Source: an uncultured Christensenella sp.
Lineage (GTDB): Bacteria; Bacillota; Clostridia; Christensenellales; UBA3700
Direction: 5' to 3'
Assembly: GCA_910579785.1 (NCBI GenBank)
Contig: CAJTVJ010000015.1
Coordinates: forward strand, 1-39,887
Length of the DNA stretch: 39,887 nt
Position 1 is the first letter of the stretch. Every line of letters begins with the position of its first letter. The notes beneath the pieces were generated by a model. The model did no database searches. It was given only the letters and a program-made list of their open reading frames with translations, and was not told where the DNA came from. Shown one piece after another: positions 32,128 through 39,887 of the stretch. The translations under genes were made by a program, and so were the position numbers.

Positions 32128-33441
32128 CTATTTTTCTTCTTTTCTGTTGCGGAATATCAATTTAATAGGACTTCCCTTAAATTCAAAAGTCTTGCGCAGC
32201 GTATTTTCAAGATATCTTTCGTAACTGAAATGCATAAGCTCTGTATCGTTGACGAAAAATACGAAAGTCGGCGGCTGCACGCCTCCTTGCGTGACGTAAA
32301 ATATTTTAAGACGCTTGCCGTTGTGACTCGGCGGCTCTACCGCTATCACCGCGTCGGCGACTATATCGTTGAGAAGTCCGGTAGGCACTCTTCTCACAGA
32401 CTGCTCGTACGACTCGACGGCAAGAGATATCAACTTGTCTATCCTCTGCCCCGTAAGCGCGGATACGTATATCGGTTGAAAATAATCCATAAATTTGAGG
32501 TCGCCCTGCAACTTCTTGTTGAAAGTATTTATCGTATAAGTATCCTTCTCTACGGCGTCCCATTTGTTCATAACTATGACGGACGGCTTGCCCTGCTCAT
32601 GAACGTAGCCGCATATCTTTATATCCTGCTCGCTCATTCCCTCCGCCGAATCTATCACTATAAGCGCGACGTCGGCCCTTCTTATCGCAGCCAGCGAACG
32701 AAGCACCGAATACTGCTCGATGCCCTCGTCGACAGCGCTCTTCTTCCTTATGCCTGCGGTGTCTATCAAATTGAACTTCTTTCCGTTGAACTCAAAGGCT
32801 GTGTCTATCGCGTCTCTCGTCGTGCCTGCCACGTCGCTGACTATTACTCTCTCATAGCCTAGCAATCTGTTGGTGATAGAACTCTTGCCTGCGTTGGGCT
32901 TGCCGACTATCGCGATATTTATAACTTCACTCTCTTGCTCATCCTCTACTCTCGGCATATTCTCGGTGACGATATCGAGAAGGTCGCCTATGCCCTTTGA
33001 CTGCTCTGCGGATATCCCTACGACGTCGCCCACTCCCAACGAATAAAAATCGTATATTAAATCTTGCTCGTTGTTGTCCAACTTGTTGACGGCAATAGTC
33101 ACAGGCTTGCAACTCGACCTCAAAAATTCCGCGACCTCGATGTCGTTTGCCGTCATGCCCGCTCTGCCGTCGACGACAAAGATAATGCCGTCGGCAATGT
33201 CTATTGCCATCTGCGCTTGGGCGCGTATGTGCTTCCACATCTTGTCTTGGCTCTTTATCTCCAAACCGCCTGTATCTATCAGCGTAAACTGCCTGCCGCA
33301 CCACTCTCCGTCGCAATACAGCCTGTCTCTCGTAACGCCCTCAAAGTCCTCAACTATCGAGACTTTTTTTCCTACTATTCTGTTGAAAAGCGTAGACTTG
33401 CCCACGTTGGGTCTGCCTACGATTGCAATTAAAGGTTTCAT
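32128..33441 (-). CDS. der: Ribosome biogenesis GTPase Der (EngA)
   Basis: Der has two GTPase domains in tandem and is needed for 50S subunit assembly. The 437-aa protein has the first G domain with GRPNVGKST (near residue 8), DTGG and NKLD. The second has GKPNAGKSS, DTAGIRKK and NKWD, and a C-terminal KH-like domain ends in a basic tail. ATG 33441 was chosen because it gives the standard KPLIAIVGRPNVGKS start and follows GAGGAG, although the spacing is short. The in-frame ATG at 33462 has no RBS. Confidence 0.96.
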   Translation of the reverse strand: MKPLIAIVGRPNVGKSTLFNRIVGKKVSIVEDFEGVTRDRLYCDGEWCGRQFTLIDTGGLEIKSQDKMWKHIRAQAQMAIDIADGIIFVVDGRAGMTANDIEVAEFLRSSCKPVTIAVNKLDNNEQDLIYDFYSLGVGDVVGISAEQSKGIGDLLDIVTENMPRVEDEQESEVINIAIVGKPNAGKSSITNRLLGYERVIVSDVAGTTRDAIDTAFEFNGKKFNLIDTAGIRKKSAVDEGIEQYSVLRSLAAIRRADVALIVIDSAEGMSEQDIKICGYVHEQGKPSVIVMNKWDAVEKDTYTINTFNKKLQGDLKFMDYFQPIYVSALTGQRIDKLISLAVESYEQSVRRVPTGLLNDIVADAVIAVEPPSHNGKRLKIFYVTQGGVQPPTFVFFVNDTELMHFSYERYLENTLRKTFEFKGSPIKLIFRNRKEEK

Positions 33442-33497
33442 ATGCTCCTCTTTTGCGCCCATAAAGCGTCTTTTATTAAATAAAGCCGGTGCCGAAA

Positions 33498-34793
33498 TTA
33501 TTCGGCGGCGTTTGTCAATTCGTCAATTATATTTACCATACTCTCTCCGCCTTGGGAGACTTTGATATTGGTATTTATCGCCTCTTCTAACTGCGCGACG
33601 GTATATCCGTCAAGGAATGTATCCGTAAATTCCCTAAGCATTGTCGACGGTATCAGCGTATACTTGGGCATATCTCTTACCTGCTTGATTATGTCCGTCG
33701 GAGTGACCAGCCCCGACACGGTTATGCTTCTGCCGAAAAAGTCGTTGTATACGTCGCATATCCTCATTCTTAAATTGGGAAATTTAACTTTAAGCAACTT
33801 GCAAAGATCTGACAGTATACCCTTAAACGACTGCCCTGTGATAACTGCTATCTCCATATCCTTATCGCTTCCCTTTGCATTTGCAAGCGCGCCCTCAAAG
33901 GAATTTATAAATTCAGCGCACAGCCCCACGCCGTTCTCTATCTGACAAAAGTCGCCGTACTCTCCGTACGTCGGCAGACTCCTTGCCGCCTTGATATAAA
34001 ATTCGTCGCTGCACCAACAAAAATTACCGCCGCATTTTTTATTAAACGCCTCGACGAGTTCAACGACCTCTCCCGACGATTTCACGTCAAAGCTCTCCAC
34101 GGGATAAAGTCCCTGTCTGTGGCAAGTCAGCCCGACGGGAATGACGGCGACAGACGCGACGGACGGATACAAATTGCGCAGCTCTTCCAACGTCCTCGCA
34201 AGCTCCTGTCCGTCGTTAAGCCCCTTGCACAGCACTATCTGCGTGTGCATTACTATGCCGTTGTCGGCAAGAAATCTCATCTTGTCAAAGACCTTAGCTC
34301 CCTCGGGATTGGCGATAAGTCTCGTCTTTAAATCTCTATCGTAACAGTGCACGGAGATATAAAGCGGCGAGAGGTGCAGCTTGACAATCCTGTCAAGATG
34401 TTTTTGTCCTATGTTGCTCAACGTGACGTAATTGCCGCTGACAAAGCTCAATCTGTAATCGTCGTCCTTGACGTACAACGTCTCCCTCATGCCCTTTGGC
34501 AGTTGATCGACAAAACAAAATACGCACTTATTTTTGCAACGCATGGGTTCTAGCTGAACGGATTCGTCAAAAGTCAATCCCAAAGTCTCGTCATAGTCCT
34601 TTTCTATTTCAACCTCGACAATATCGCCCTGCTTGGATTTGACGTCGACAGTAAAGCTGTCTTGCGAATCGTAATAGGCATAATCAAGCACGTCGACCAT
34701 CTCTTCGCCGTTGAAGCCTATTATCTCATCGCCTACTTCCAAGCCTATCTCTTCGCCTATACTTCCCTTGTCTATCGCAACTATCTTCGCCAT
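33498..34793 (-). CDS. DUF512 family radical SAM protein with N-terminal PDZ domain
   Basis: A 431-aa protein. It has a PDZ-like domain (about 1-60, KGSIGEEIGLEVGDEIIGFNG) and a degenerate radical-SAM core with CKNKCVFC (Cys86, Cys90, Cys93). LSFVSGNYVTLSN and VHCYD..LKTRLI follow, and the DUF512 region ends the protein. The family is widespread beside der in Clostridia, but its reaction is not known to me. The start ATG 34793 follows GGGAG; in-frame codons further up (to 34922) lie in the promoter region. The gene is 56 nt upstream of der and probably cotranscribed from the promoter at 34821-34849. Confidence 0.9.
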   Translation of the reverse strand: MAKIVAIDKGSIGEEIGLEVGDEIIGFNGEEMVDVLDYAYYDSQDSFTVDVKSKQGDIVEVEIEKDYDETLGLTFDESVQLEPMRCKNKCVFCFVDQLPKGMRETLYVKDDDYRLSFVSGNYVTLSNIGQKHLDRIVKLHLSPLYISVHCYDRDLKTRLIANPEGAKVFDKMRFLADNGIVMHTQIVLCKGLNDGQELARTLEELRNLYPSVASVAVIPVGLTCHRQGLYPVESFDVKSSGEVVELVEAFNKKCGGNFCWCSDEFYIKAARSLPTYGEYGDFCQIENGVGLCAEFINSFEGALANAKGSDKDMEIAVITGQSFKGILSDLCKLLKVKFPNLRMRICDVYNDFFGRSITVSGLVTPTDIIKQVRDMPKYTLIPSTMLREFTDTFLDGYTVAQLEEAINTNIKVSQGGESMVNIIDELTNAAE

Positions 34794-34820
34794 ATACTCC
34801 CTCGCATGCGCACTGTATGT

Positions 34821-34849
34821 ATTATAATATAAATTATAAGAGATGTAAA
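34821..34849 (-). promoter_or_regulatory. Sigma-A promoter of the DUF512-der unit
   Basis: On the minus strand, TTTACA (34849-34844), a 17-nt spacer and TATAAT (34826-34821), 28 nt before the start codon. Confidence 0.8.
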
Positions 34850-34931
34850 GTATTTGACGGGCATTGCGCGCCATGCGAAGGCGCGCAAACAAAACTTTGA
34901 TATATTCTCTGTCTTTGCACATACCAAAATT

Positions 34932-35459
34932 ATGGGAACGCCGATATTACTGATAGCGTCGTATCTTGCGCTGACAGCTCTGCTGTCGCGAGAAAAATAT
35001 GTAAGGTACGCGCTGATATTTTCAATGGGCTTTTGTATCTCGTCAATCGAGATGCTGAGCGGAATATACGGATTGACGGTGGGCTACGGTTTGACGGTAT
35101 GCCTTCTGTCCATTCCAGCTTTGAAAGTATGCGCAAGAGAAATATTGACCTGGGTATTCATAACGGCAGCGCTTGTATTCTGGCTGTCCGCCAGCGAATT
35201 TGTCGACGGATACGCGTTTTCATACGCACTTCTCGCCGCAATACTTGCGATACTTTGCGACGTACTCTTCGGCAAAAACAATAGGCAGATACTCTGCGTA
35301 TCTGCCCTGCTGTCCGCCTTTGCGATTTGCGGAACTTTCAATAGGATATTTTTCCCGACGGACGTGGCTGTCGCCGTCGCGATTTCTGTCGCTCTCACCG
35401 AAAGTTTTTATACTCGCGCGAATCTATCAAACTCTCTCGATAGACTTTATCACGATTGA
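34932..35459 (+). CDS. Small integral membrane protein of unknown function
   Basis: A 175-aa protein made almost entirely of hydrophobic helices (about six: residues 3-18, 24-45, 50-63, 72-92, 95-113, 118-135 and possibly 141-156) and ending in a short polar tail. I do not recognise the family. The ATG at 34932 places the first helix at the N-terminus, but no clear Shine-Dalgarno is visible, and an earlier in-frame TTG (34854) lies over the divergent promoter. It runs opposite to its neighbours and its last 33 nt overlap the 3' end of ppi. The hydrophobic pattern and base composition like the neighbours favour a real gene. Confidence 0.55.
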   Translation: MGTPILLIASYLALTALLSREKYVRYALIFSMGFCISSIEMLSGIYGLTVGYGLTVCLLSIPALKVCAREILTWVFITAALVFWLSASEFVDGYAFSYALLAAILAILCDVLFGKNNRQILCVSALLSAFAICGTFNRIFFPTDVAVAVAISVALTESFYTRANLSNSLDRLYHD

Positions 35460-35921
35460 TTCATACGGCACGTCTTGATACCAAGATATCGACGTCGTCT
35501 TGACCTTGGAGATATCTACCGCAACCTTCTCGCTCTCTTTGTCTACCAAACTTCCGAACGCCGCATACTGTCCGTCAAGGAAAGAGCAGTCGTCGACGCA
35601 TATAAAGAATTGCGAAGACGCGCTGTTGGGATCGTTGGTCCTTGCCATAGACAGCACTCCCAACTTGTGTGTTATGGGATTGTTTACCCCGTTTTGTTTA
35701 AACTCGCCCTTTATCGGTTTGGCTTCCTTAGGACTCAATGACGCGTCCATTCCGCCGCCCTGTATCATAAAATTGGGGATAACTCTGTGAAAGATAAGTC
35801 CGTTGTAAAAATTGCTGTCGACAAGTTTGAGAAAGTTGGCGCAAGTGATGGGCGCCGCGCTCTCGTCAAGCTGCGCCGTCATAGATCTGCCGTCTGCCAG
35901 ATTGATTTTGATTTTTGTCAT
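35427..35921 (-). CDS. Cyclophilin-type peptidyl-prolyl cis-trans isomerase
   Basis: A 164-aa cytosolic cyclophilin that speeds proline isomerisation during folding. Active-site blocks are present: FHRVIPNFMIQGGG (catalytic Arg, Phe and Gln), SMARTNDPNSASSQFFI and FLDGQYAAFG, where Tyr replaces the common His or Lys. No signal peptide. AAAGGAGC precedes the ATG by 7-8 nt. Its last 33 nt overlap the convergent membrane-protein gene. Confidence 0.95.
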   Translation of the reverse strand: MTKIKINLADGRSMTAQLDESAAPITCANFLKLVDSNFYNGLIFHRVIPNFMIQGGGMDASLSPKEAKPIKGEFKQNGVNNPITHKLGVLSMARTNDPNSASSQFFICVDDCSFLDGQYAAFGSLVDKESEKVAVDISKVKTTSISWYQDVPYESIVIKSIERV

Positions 35922-36006
35922 TTTATGCTCCTTTGCCGCGCCTCAAATAAGGACGGCTTGCGTATTTATTTTTGCGCATTTGCGACAAATGCTTTTGTTT
36001 GCTTAA

Positions 36007-36294
36007 CTATTCTACACAGTCTACCGAATGGGATTTTTCCACAACCGATTTGACGTATTCCATTATCGGCATATGCACTTCGTGAGTTCTGTAAACTTCC
36101 ATATCGTCCATACTGTCAAACTTGCATACCAACACTACGTCAAAGCTGCGCTGAGAGCGCAACACGTCCACTCCCGACCAAATCTCTCTAAGCACGTCTA
36201 TCTTGCCCTGCATCGACATAAATTTGTCTCTAAGCGCTTCCGCATTTTGCAAAGTCGGGTCTTTTAGCTTGTACATCACAATATGCTTTACCAT
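36007..36294 (-). CDS. Dabb (stress-responsive A/B barrel) domain protein
   Basis: A 95-aa single-domain protein with the Dabb hallmarks: MVKHIVMYKLKD at the start, a central FDVVLVCKFDSMDDMEVYRTHEVH and the conserved late HxxxxxY/VxxVV helix. Dimeric alpha/beta barrels of this type have varied or unknown roles, and no substrate can be inferred. GGAGAAAT precedes the ATG. It lies between ppi and the glycosyltransferase, on the same strand. Confidence 0.92.
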   Translation of the reverse strand: MVKHIVMYKLKDPTLQNAEALRDKFMSMQGKIDVLREIWSGVDVLRSQRSFDVVLVCKFDSMDDMEVYRTHEVHMPIMEYVKSVVEKSHSVDCVE

Positions 36295-36356
36295 AAATTT
36301 CTCCTTTTATATACCGGCGCACGGCTTGCGTATGCCGATTTTTATAAATTATATTC

Positions 36357-37619
36357 TTACTTAAACCAACGGCGTCTCTTCTTCTTTTCCTGCTTCTCTG
36401 CCGCAGGCGCAGCGCTTTCTATCTGCACTCCCACTTCGTCCGCCTCCGGTATGTTCTTTGCAAGAAGCGCGTCGTGCGGATCTTCTCCTCTGTCTATCGC
36501 GTCGATGCACATCAGCACTTGCTCGCACCCGTTCCACTTAAATTTCCTGTCGCAATGGTCGCGCCAATCCTCGTCGTCCTCTTTGACGCTCTCCAAAGCG
36601 CGCGTAAGTCTCGTCTTGTTGATAGCCGAATACGCATACCCGCCGGATATCAAAAATTTGCTGTTTTTGGTCTCAACGTTGTTGGCGCTATCCATAAGAA
36701 GAAGCGGTATCTTGCGCAGCAAAACTTCGTACGTAATCGCCGCAGTAGGCGCGGATATCACGTAATCGGATATATAGTATGCCCTTTCAAGCTCATTGCC
36801 GCTCTGCACAAAATATATATTGTTGGTCAAATTCAAAGAGGCATTCTTAGCCAGCTTTTTAAGCTTTTTCTGCGGAGAGCCGTTGCCGTTGACGACAAAA
36901 ATAAAATTGAAATCTTTATTCTCGCATATACATTCCAATGTCTTGCAGATATACTTAGAGCCGTACCTTCCGCCTACGACTGTGACGATGGGCAAGTCGT
37001 TGCGTATATTGAATTGTTTTCTCACGTCCTCTTTGCTTCTCTTTATCTGCATAGCTTCATTCAAAGGCATTGCGACCACGTATATCTTATCTTCGTCTAT
37101 TCCCTTGTCGACAAGCTGCTTTTTGCACTTTCCCGTCACTATGAAATAACCGTCGACGTCGTGACTTACGAAGTTGCCCTGCAATGCGTAATCTGTCGCA
37201 AGCGCGAATATCTTGCCTTTGAGATTGTATTTTTCTCGCGCAATGACTGCCTTGTGTATAGCATACTGCGAAGTACATATCACGTAATCGGCGTCAAATC
37301 TCATCATTATATTGTCGAATTTGCGCCATCTTTGGAAAGCCTCGCTGTTGGGTTTATACGGCGCGATATTGCCGTCGCTGTCCTTCTTTCTCGACACCTC
37401 GGCGGTCGGCAGATTGATAATCACGTTGTTGAGCGAAGGCAAATGCCTATAAGTGACTTTATACAAGCCGTGGTAGGTCTTTATAAAATGAAAATTGTCA
37501 TACGTCTTTTCGTCGATTGCGATCACGTCATATCTGCCGTCGCTTTCAAAATAATTTTTGAGAGCCAAAGCAGAAGTGTCATATAATTGCGAATAAACTA
37601 TCAAAACTGTCTTTTTCAT
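36357..37619 (-). CDS. MGDG-synthase-like family 28 glycosyltransferase
   Basis: A 420-aa protein related to the MurG/MGDG-synthase group (UgtP-type) that adds hexose to diacylglycerol in membrane glycolipids. The N-domain has IVYSQLYDTSALALKNYF and a CTSQYAIHKA segment, then LATDY at the acceptor-domain end. The C-terminal nucleotide-sugar domain has VVGGRYGSKY, FVVNGNGSPQKKL and the SAPTAAITYEVLLRKIPLLL loop in place of SKPGGxTxxE. A charged extension ending KKKRRRWFK is unusual and could bind the membrane surface. Substrate assignment is inference; the family call is moderately sure. Confidence 0.75.
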   Translation of the reverse strand: MKKTVLIVYSQLYDTSALALKNYFESDGRYDVIAIDEKTYDNFHFIKTYHGLYKVTYRHLPSLNNVIINLPTAEVSRKKDSDGNIAPYKPNSEAFQRWRKFDNIMMRFDADYVICTSQYAIHKAVIAREKYNLKGKIFALATDYALQGNFVSHDVDGYFIVTGKCKKQLVDKGIDEDKIYVVAMPLNEAMQIKRSKEDVRKQFNIRNDLPIVTVVGGRYGSKYICKTLECICENKDFNFIFVVNGNGSPQKKLKKLAKNASLNLTNNIYFVQSGNELERAYYISDYVISAPTAAITYEVLLRKIPLLLMDSANNVETKNSKFLISGGYAYSAINKTRLTRALESVKEDDEDWRDHCDRKFKWNGCEQVLMCIDAIDRGEDPHDALLAKNIPEADEVGVQIESAAPAAEKQEKKKRRRWFK

Positions 37620-37716
37620 TTATACCTCCGTCTTTCTATCTTATGCGCTCAAATGCGCTCATCTGTATTTTTCCCTTAATATTTTTTGATATGCCATGCC
37701 GCGGCGATACTCCCTG

Positions 37717-38952
37717 TCACTTCAACGCGGCGTTTGTCTTCTTGCGCAGTATGTCAAGATATTCAAGCCTCTTGCTAGTTGGGATAAAAATGCGTTGCTG
37801 GACTATCTTGGCGTCCTCTATCGGCGCCATATCGACGTCATACATCTTCTTTATCTTTATCTTTTCATTCCAATGCTTGCCCGGCGAGAGTATCTCCAAC
37901 TCGTCGCCCGCCTTAAATCTGTTGCGCATCTCGACTTCAAGCATGCCAATATCTTCGCGATAACCTATTACTTGCGCCATAAACTCATAGTCGCACTTGG
38001 GTTGCGACGTCTCCAAACAAACGTTGTCTTTGTCCTTGAAATAAAAGCCCGTCGTGTAATCTCTGTGAGAATTTTTATACAGCTCTGCAAAAAGCTGCTC
38101 AGGCAATTTTACGTCACTGCCATGTTCGTAACACATATCTATCGCCTTGCGATATGCGTTGACCACACTCGCAACGTAATAAGGCGACTTCATTCTTCCC
38201 TCTATCTTAAAAGAATATACTCCGCTCTCGGCAAGCTCGCCCACGTGAGCAAGCATATTGAGATCCTTGGAGTTGAGAAGATACGTGCCCCTCTCTTCCT
38301 GACCTATCGTGATAGGCTCGCCGCCTCTTCTCGTCTCTACTATCGAATATTCCCATCTGCAAGCCTGCACGCAATCGCCCTTGTTGGACGACCTGCCGGT
38401 CAGCGCGTTGGAAAGCAAACACCTTCCCGAATAAGCTATGCACATCGCGCCGTGCACAAACGCCTCTATCTCAATATCGCACGGCAAAAACTCTCTTATC
38501 TCCTTGATTTCGTCGAGAGAAGTCTCCCTTGCAAGCACAATCCTCTTTACTCCTTGCTCCGCCCAAAATTTTGCCGAATACTTATTGGTAGTGTTGGCTT
38601 GGGTGGACAGATGTATCTCCATATCGGGAACTACCTGCCTGCAAAGCGCAAGCACTCCCGGATCGCTTATTATCACCGCGTCCACGCCGTACTCTTGCAA
38701 CTGCTTAAAATATTCTTCAAGACCGTCAAAGTCGCTGTTGTCGGCAAACACGTTGACGGCAACGTAGAGTTTCTTGCCCTTGGCATGCGTATATTCGACC
38801 GCTTCTTTAAGCCCCTCGCCGTCAAAATTCTTGGCATTGGCGCGCAGACTGAACTTGCTTCCGCCGACATACACCGCGTCCGCTCCGAAATGCAAAGCCG
38901 TCATCAACTTGCTCATATCGCCGGCAGGCGCCAACAACTCGACTCTCTTCAT
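37717..38952 (-). CDS. Peptidase U32 family protein
   Basis: A 411-aa U32-family protein. The N-terminus is typical (ELLAPAGDMSKLMTALHFGADAVYVG). The signature EAFVHGAMCIAYSGRC is followed by NKGDCVQACRW, where the cysteines probably bind an Fe-S cluster, and by FKIEGRMKSPYYVA. A C-terminal beta-barrel domain follows. Relatives include collagenase-like proteases and the RlhA/TrhP enzymes that hydroxylate rRNA or tRNA; the tRNA-hydroxylation (TrhP-like) reading is quite possible. AGGAAGA precedes the ATG. It is 62 nt after the O-methyltransferase gene. The gap 37620-37716 contains a TGCGCTCA direct repeat but no gene. Confidence 0.92.
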   Translation of the reverse strand: MKRVELLAPAGDMSKLMTALHFGADAVYVGGSKFSLRANAKNFDGEGLKEAVEYTHAKGKKLYVAVNVFADNSDFDGLEEYFKQLQEYGVDAVIISDPGVLALCRQVVPDMEIHLSTQANTTNKYSAKFWAEQGVKRIVLARETSLDEIKEIREFLPCDIEIEAFVHGAMCIAYSGRCLLSNALTGRSSNKGDCVQACRWEYSIVETRRGGEPITIGQEERGTYLLNSKDLNMLAHVGELAESGVYSFKIEGRMKSPYYVASVVNAYRKAIDMCYEHGSDVKLPEQLFAELYKNSHRDYTTGFYFKDKDNVCLETSQPKCDYEFMAQVIGYREDIGMLEVEMRNRFKAGDELEILSPGKHWNEKIKIKKMYDVDMAPIEDAKIVQQRIFIPTSKRLEYLDILRKKTNAALK

Positions 38953-39014
38953 AACATCTTCCTTTCTTAGATTTTCTTACGTTTTTCAACGCGGCAATAT
39001 CTTCTATTGCCGGC

Positions 39015-39629
39015 CTATTTGCTTTCGCTCTTTATTTTCTTTATCACGGCTATGCCGTTGCCCTCTTCATAAAGCTGCATTTCAAGGCATGGATGATTCT
39101 CGACGTACGCCAAAAACTCCCTCATATTGCGCACTATCGTCCTGTGCTTGTGAGGAGGATAGGAATCGCCCTTTACAAGCCCCAGATACAGCACGTCGTC
39201 GCAAAGAGTGATACCGCCTACTTCAAGGTGCGGAAGCAAGAATTCAAGCTGTCGCTTATATGCCGATTTGCCTGCGTCTATGAATATAAAATCATACGTC
39301 TTACCGTCCGTCACCTTGGGCAATATCTCTTCGCTGTCGCCCGTATATGCGTTTATCTTATCCACAATGCCGAGGCTCTTCCACAGCTGCTTTGCCTTGG
39401 CTATCCTTTCGCAGTCTTTCTCGACAGTGTCTATTACGCAGTCGCTGCTAAGAGCCATTATGCTTGACGAATAACCTATCGCCGTGCCTATCTCCAACAC
39501 CCTTTTTGGCGAATGCTCGGCAAAGAGCCGTTGCAGCACCTCCCTGCATTCGTCGGAAAGTATCATAATATACTCCCGTCTGGCAAGGTCGTGAACGCCG
39601 TCGAGTATCGACTGCTGCGCGTCCGTCAT
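39015..39629 (-). CDS. SAM-dependent O-methyltransferase (TrmR/YrrM-like)
   Basis: A 204-aa class I methyltransferase of the catechol-O-methyltransferase-like family. The SAM site VLEIGTAIGYSS, VIDTVEKDCER, and FIFIDAGKSAY followed by LCDDVLYLG are clear. Clostridial and Bacillus relatives next to U32 genes (YrrM-yrrN/O in B. subtilis) include TrmR, which methylates 5-hydroxyuridine at tRNA position 34. Together with the adjacent U32 gene this suggests a tRNA wobble hydroxylation-methylation pair; that link is inference. The start overlaps the RNase J stop by 4 nt (ATGA). Confidence 0.9.
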   Translation of the reverse strand: MTDAQQSILDGVHDLARREYIMILSDECREVLQRLFAEHSPKRVLEIGTAIGYSSSIMALSSDCVIDTVEKDCERIAKAKQLWKSLGIVDKINAYTGDSEEILPKVTDGKTYDFIFIDAGKSAYKRQLEFLLPHLEVGGITLCDDVLYLGLVKGDSYPPHKHRTIVRNMREFLAYVENHPCLEMQLYEEGNGIAVIKKIKSESK

Positions 39630-39887
39630 ACCTCTTCTTCCTCTTCTTTTTCGCTCTTGCTCTGTTCTATTAAAAGCGGAAGTATCATAGGACGCTGTTT
39701 GTGCTTGTTGAGTATCATTCTCTCCAACTTGCGCTTGATATTGTTTTTAAGTCCGCCTCTGCTCTTCTCGTCCTTATAACTTGACGAAGCGAAGACGTCG
39801 TCTATTACGCTCTTCATCTTCTCCAAAAATTCGTCGTCGAATACAACTCCTCTTGTCAAAATATCTATCGACACCAACGCTCTGTTC
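39626..39887 (-). CDS. Ribonuclease J, C-terminal part (cut by the window end)
   Basis: The last about 87 codons of an RNase J-type gene whose start lies beyond 39887. The visible part has VSIDILTRGVV, matching the conserved PDIISRGFV strand of the RNase J C-terminal domain, then a KSVIDDVF helix and RKLERMILNKHKQRPMILPLLIE, the usual dimer-domain end, followed by an acidic KEEEEEV tail. RNase J is the 5'-3' exo- and endoribonuclease of Firmicutes mRNA decay. The catalytic metallo-beta-lactamase domain is outside the window, so its state cannot be judged. Confidence 0.85.
   Translation of the reverse strand, partial: NRALVSIDILTRGVVFDDEFLEKMKSVIDDVFASSSYKDEKSRGGLKNNIKRKLERMILNKHKQRPMILPLLIEQSKSEKEEEEEV

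Noticed and set aside
36474..38970. Long plus-strand open frames (370 and 424 codons) opposite the glycosyltransferase and U32 genes
   Set aside because: Antisense shadows of well-supported minus-strand genes.

Overview
The window looks like chromosome from an uncultured, probably anaerobic member of the Clostridia (Bacillota). The evidence is the Firmicutes-type gene run yicC-gmk-rpoZ-coaBC-priA-def-fmt-rsmB-rlmN-...-rsgA-rpe-spoVM-rpmB-asp23-fakA-recG, a THF riboswitch, a group-B-like [FeFe] hydrogenase, an RNase J gene and typical sigma-A promoters with 17-nt spacers. A tiny spoVM gene (too short for usual gene callers) suggests a spore-forming ancestry. I cannot name the species.

Layout. 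1-570: a repeat pair, then a promoter and a THF riboswitch whose expression platform masks the folC ribosome binding site. 571-4585 (+): the folate genes folC, folE, folP and a folB-folK fusion, interrupted by hairpin-forming dispersed repeats. 4582-5967 (-): an FAD-dependent dehydrogenase. 6153-9745 (+): an AT-rich four-gene operon encoding a membrane-anchored cysteine-peptidase-like protein, a putative lipoprotein, an ABC ATPase and an ABC-2-type permease. It looks acquired and is the best candidate for an undescribed system. 9792-10464 (+): a maltose-O-acetyltransferase-type enzyme, followed by two more repeat pairs. 10851-12755: a TetR-family regulator divergent from a PlsC-like acyltransferase.

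12893-39887: almost everything is on the minus strand. It is mostly information-processing and housekeeping genes: the end of RNase J, an O-methyltransferase, a U32 peptidase, an MGDG-synthase-like glycosyltransferase, a Dabb protein, cyclophilin, a DUF512 radical SAM protein, Der, an aspartate aminotransferase, a YfcE-like phosphodiesterase, the hydrogenase, and the yicC-to-recG run. rpmB and one small membrane protein are the only plus-strand genes there.

Compared with the Bacillus subtilis order, this run lacks prpC/prkC (a NUDIX gene sits in their place), remA between yicC and gmk, thiN between rpe and spoVM, and sdaAB/sdaAA between fakA and recG. A 15-bp palindrome, TTGAACAWTGTTCAA, recurs four times between 15.0 and 19.5 kb at gene borders. 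Folate control looks direct: reduced folates should bind the riboswitch and shut off folC. No tRNA, rRNA, CRISPR array or insertion-sequence transposase was seen.
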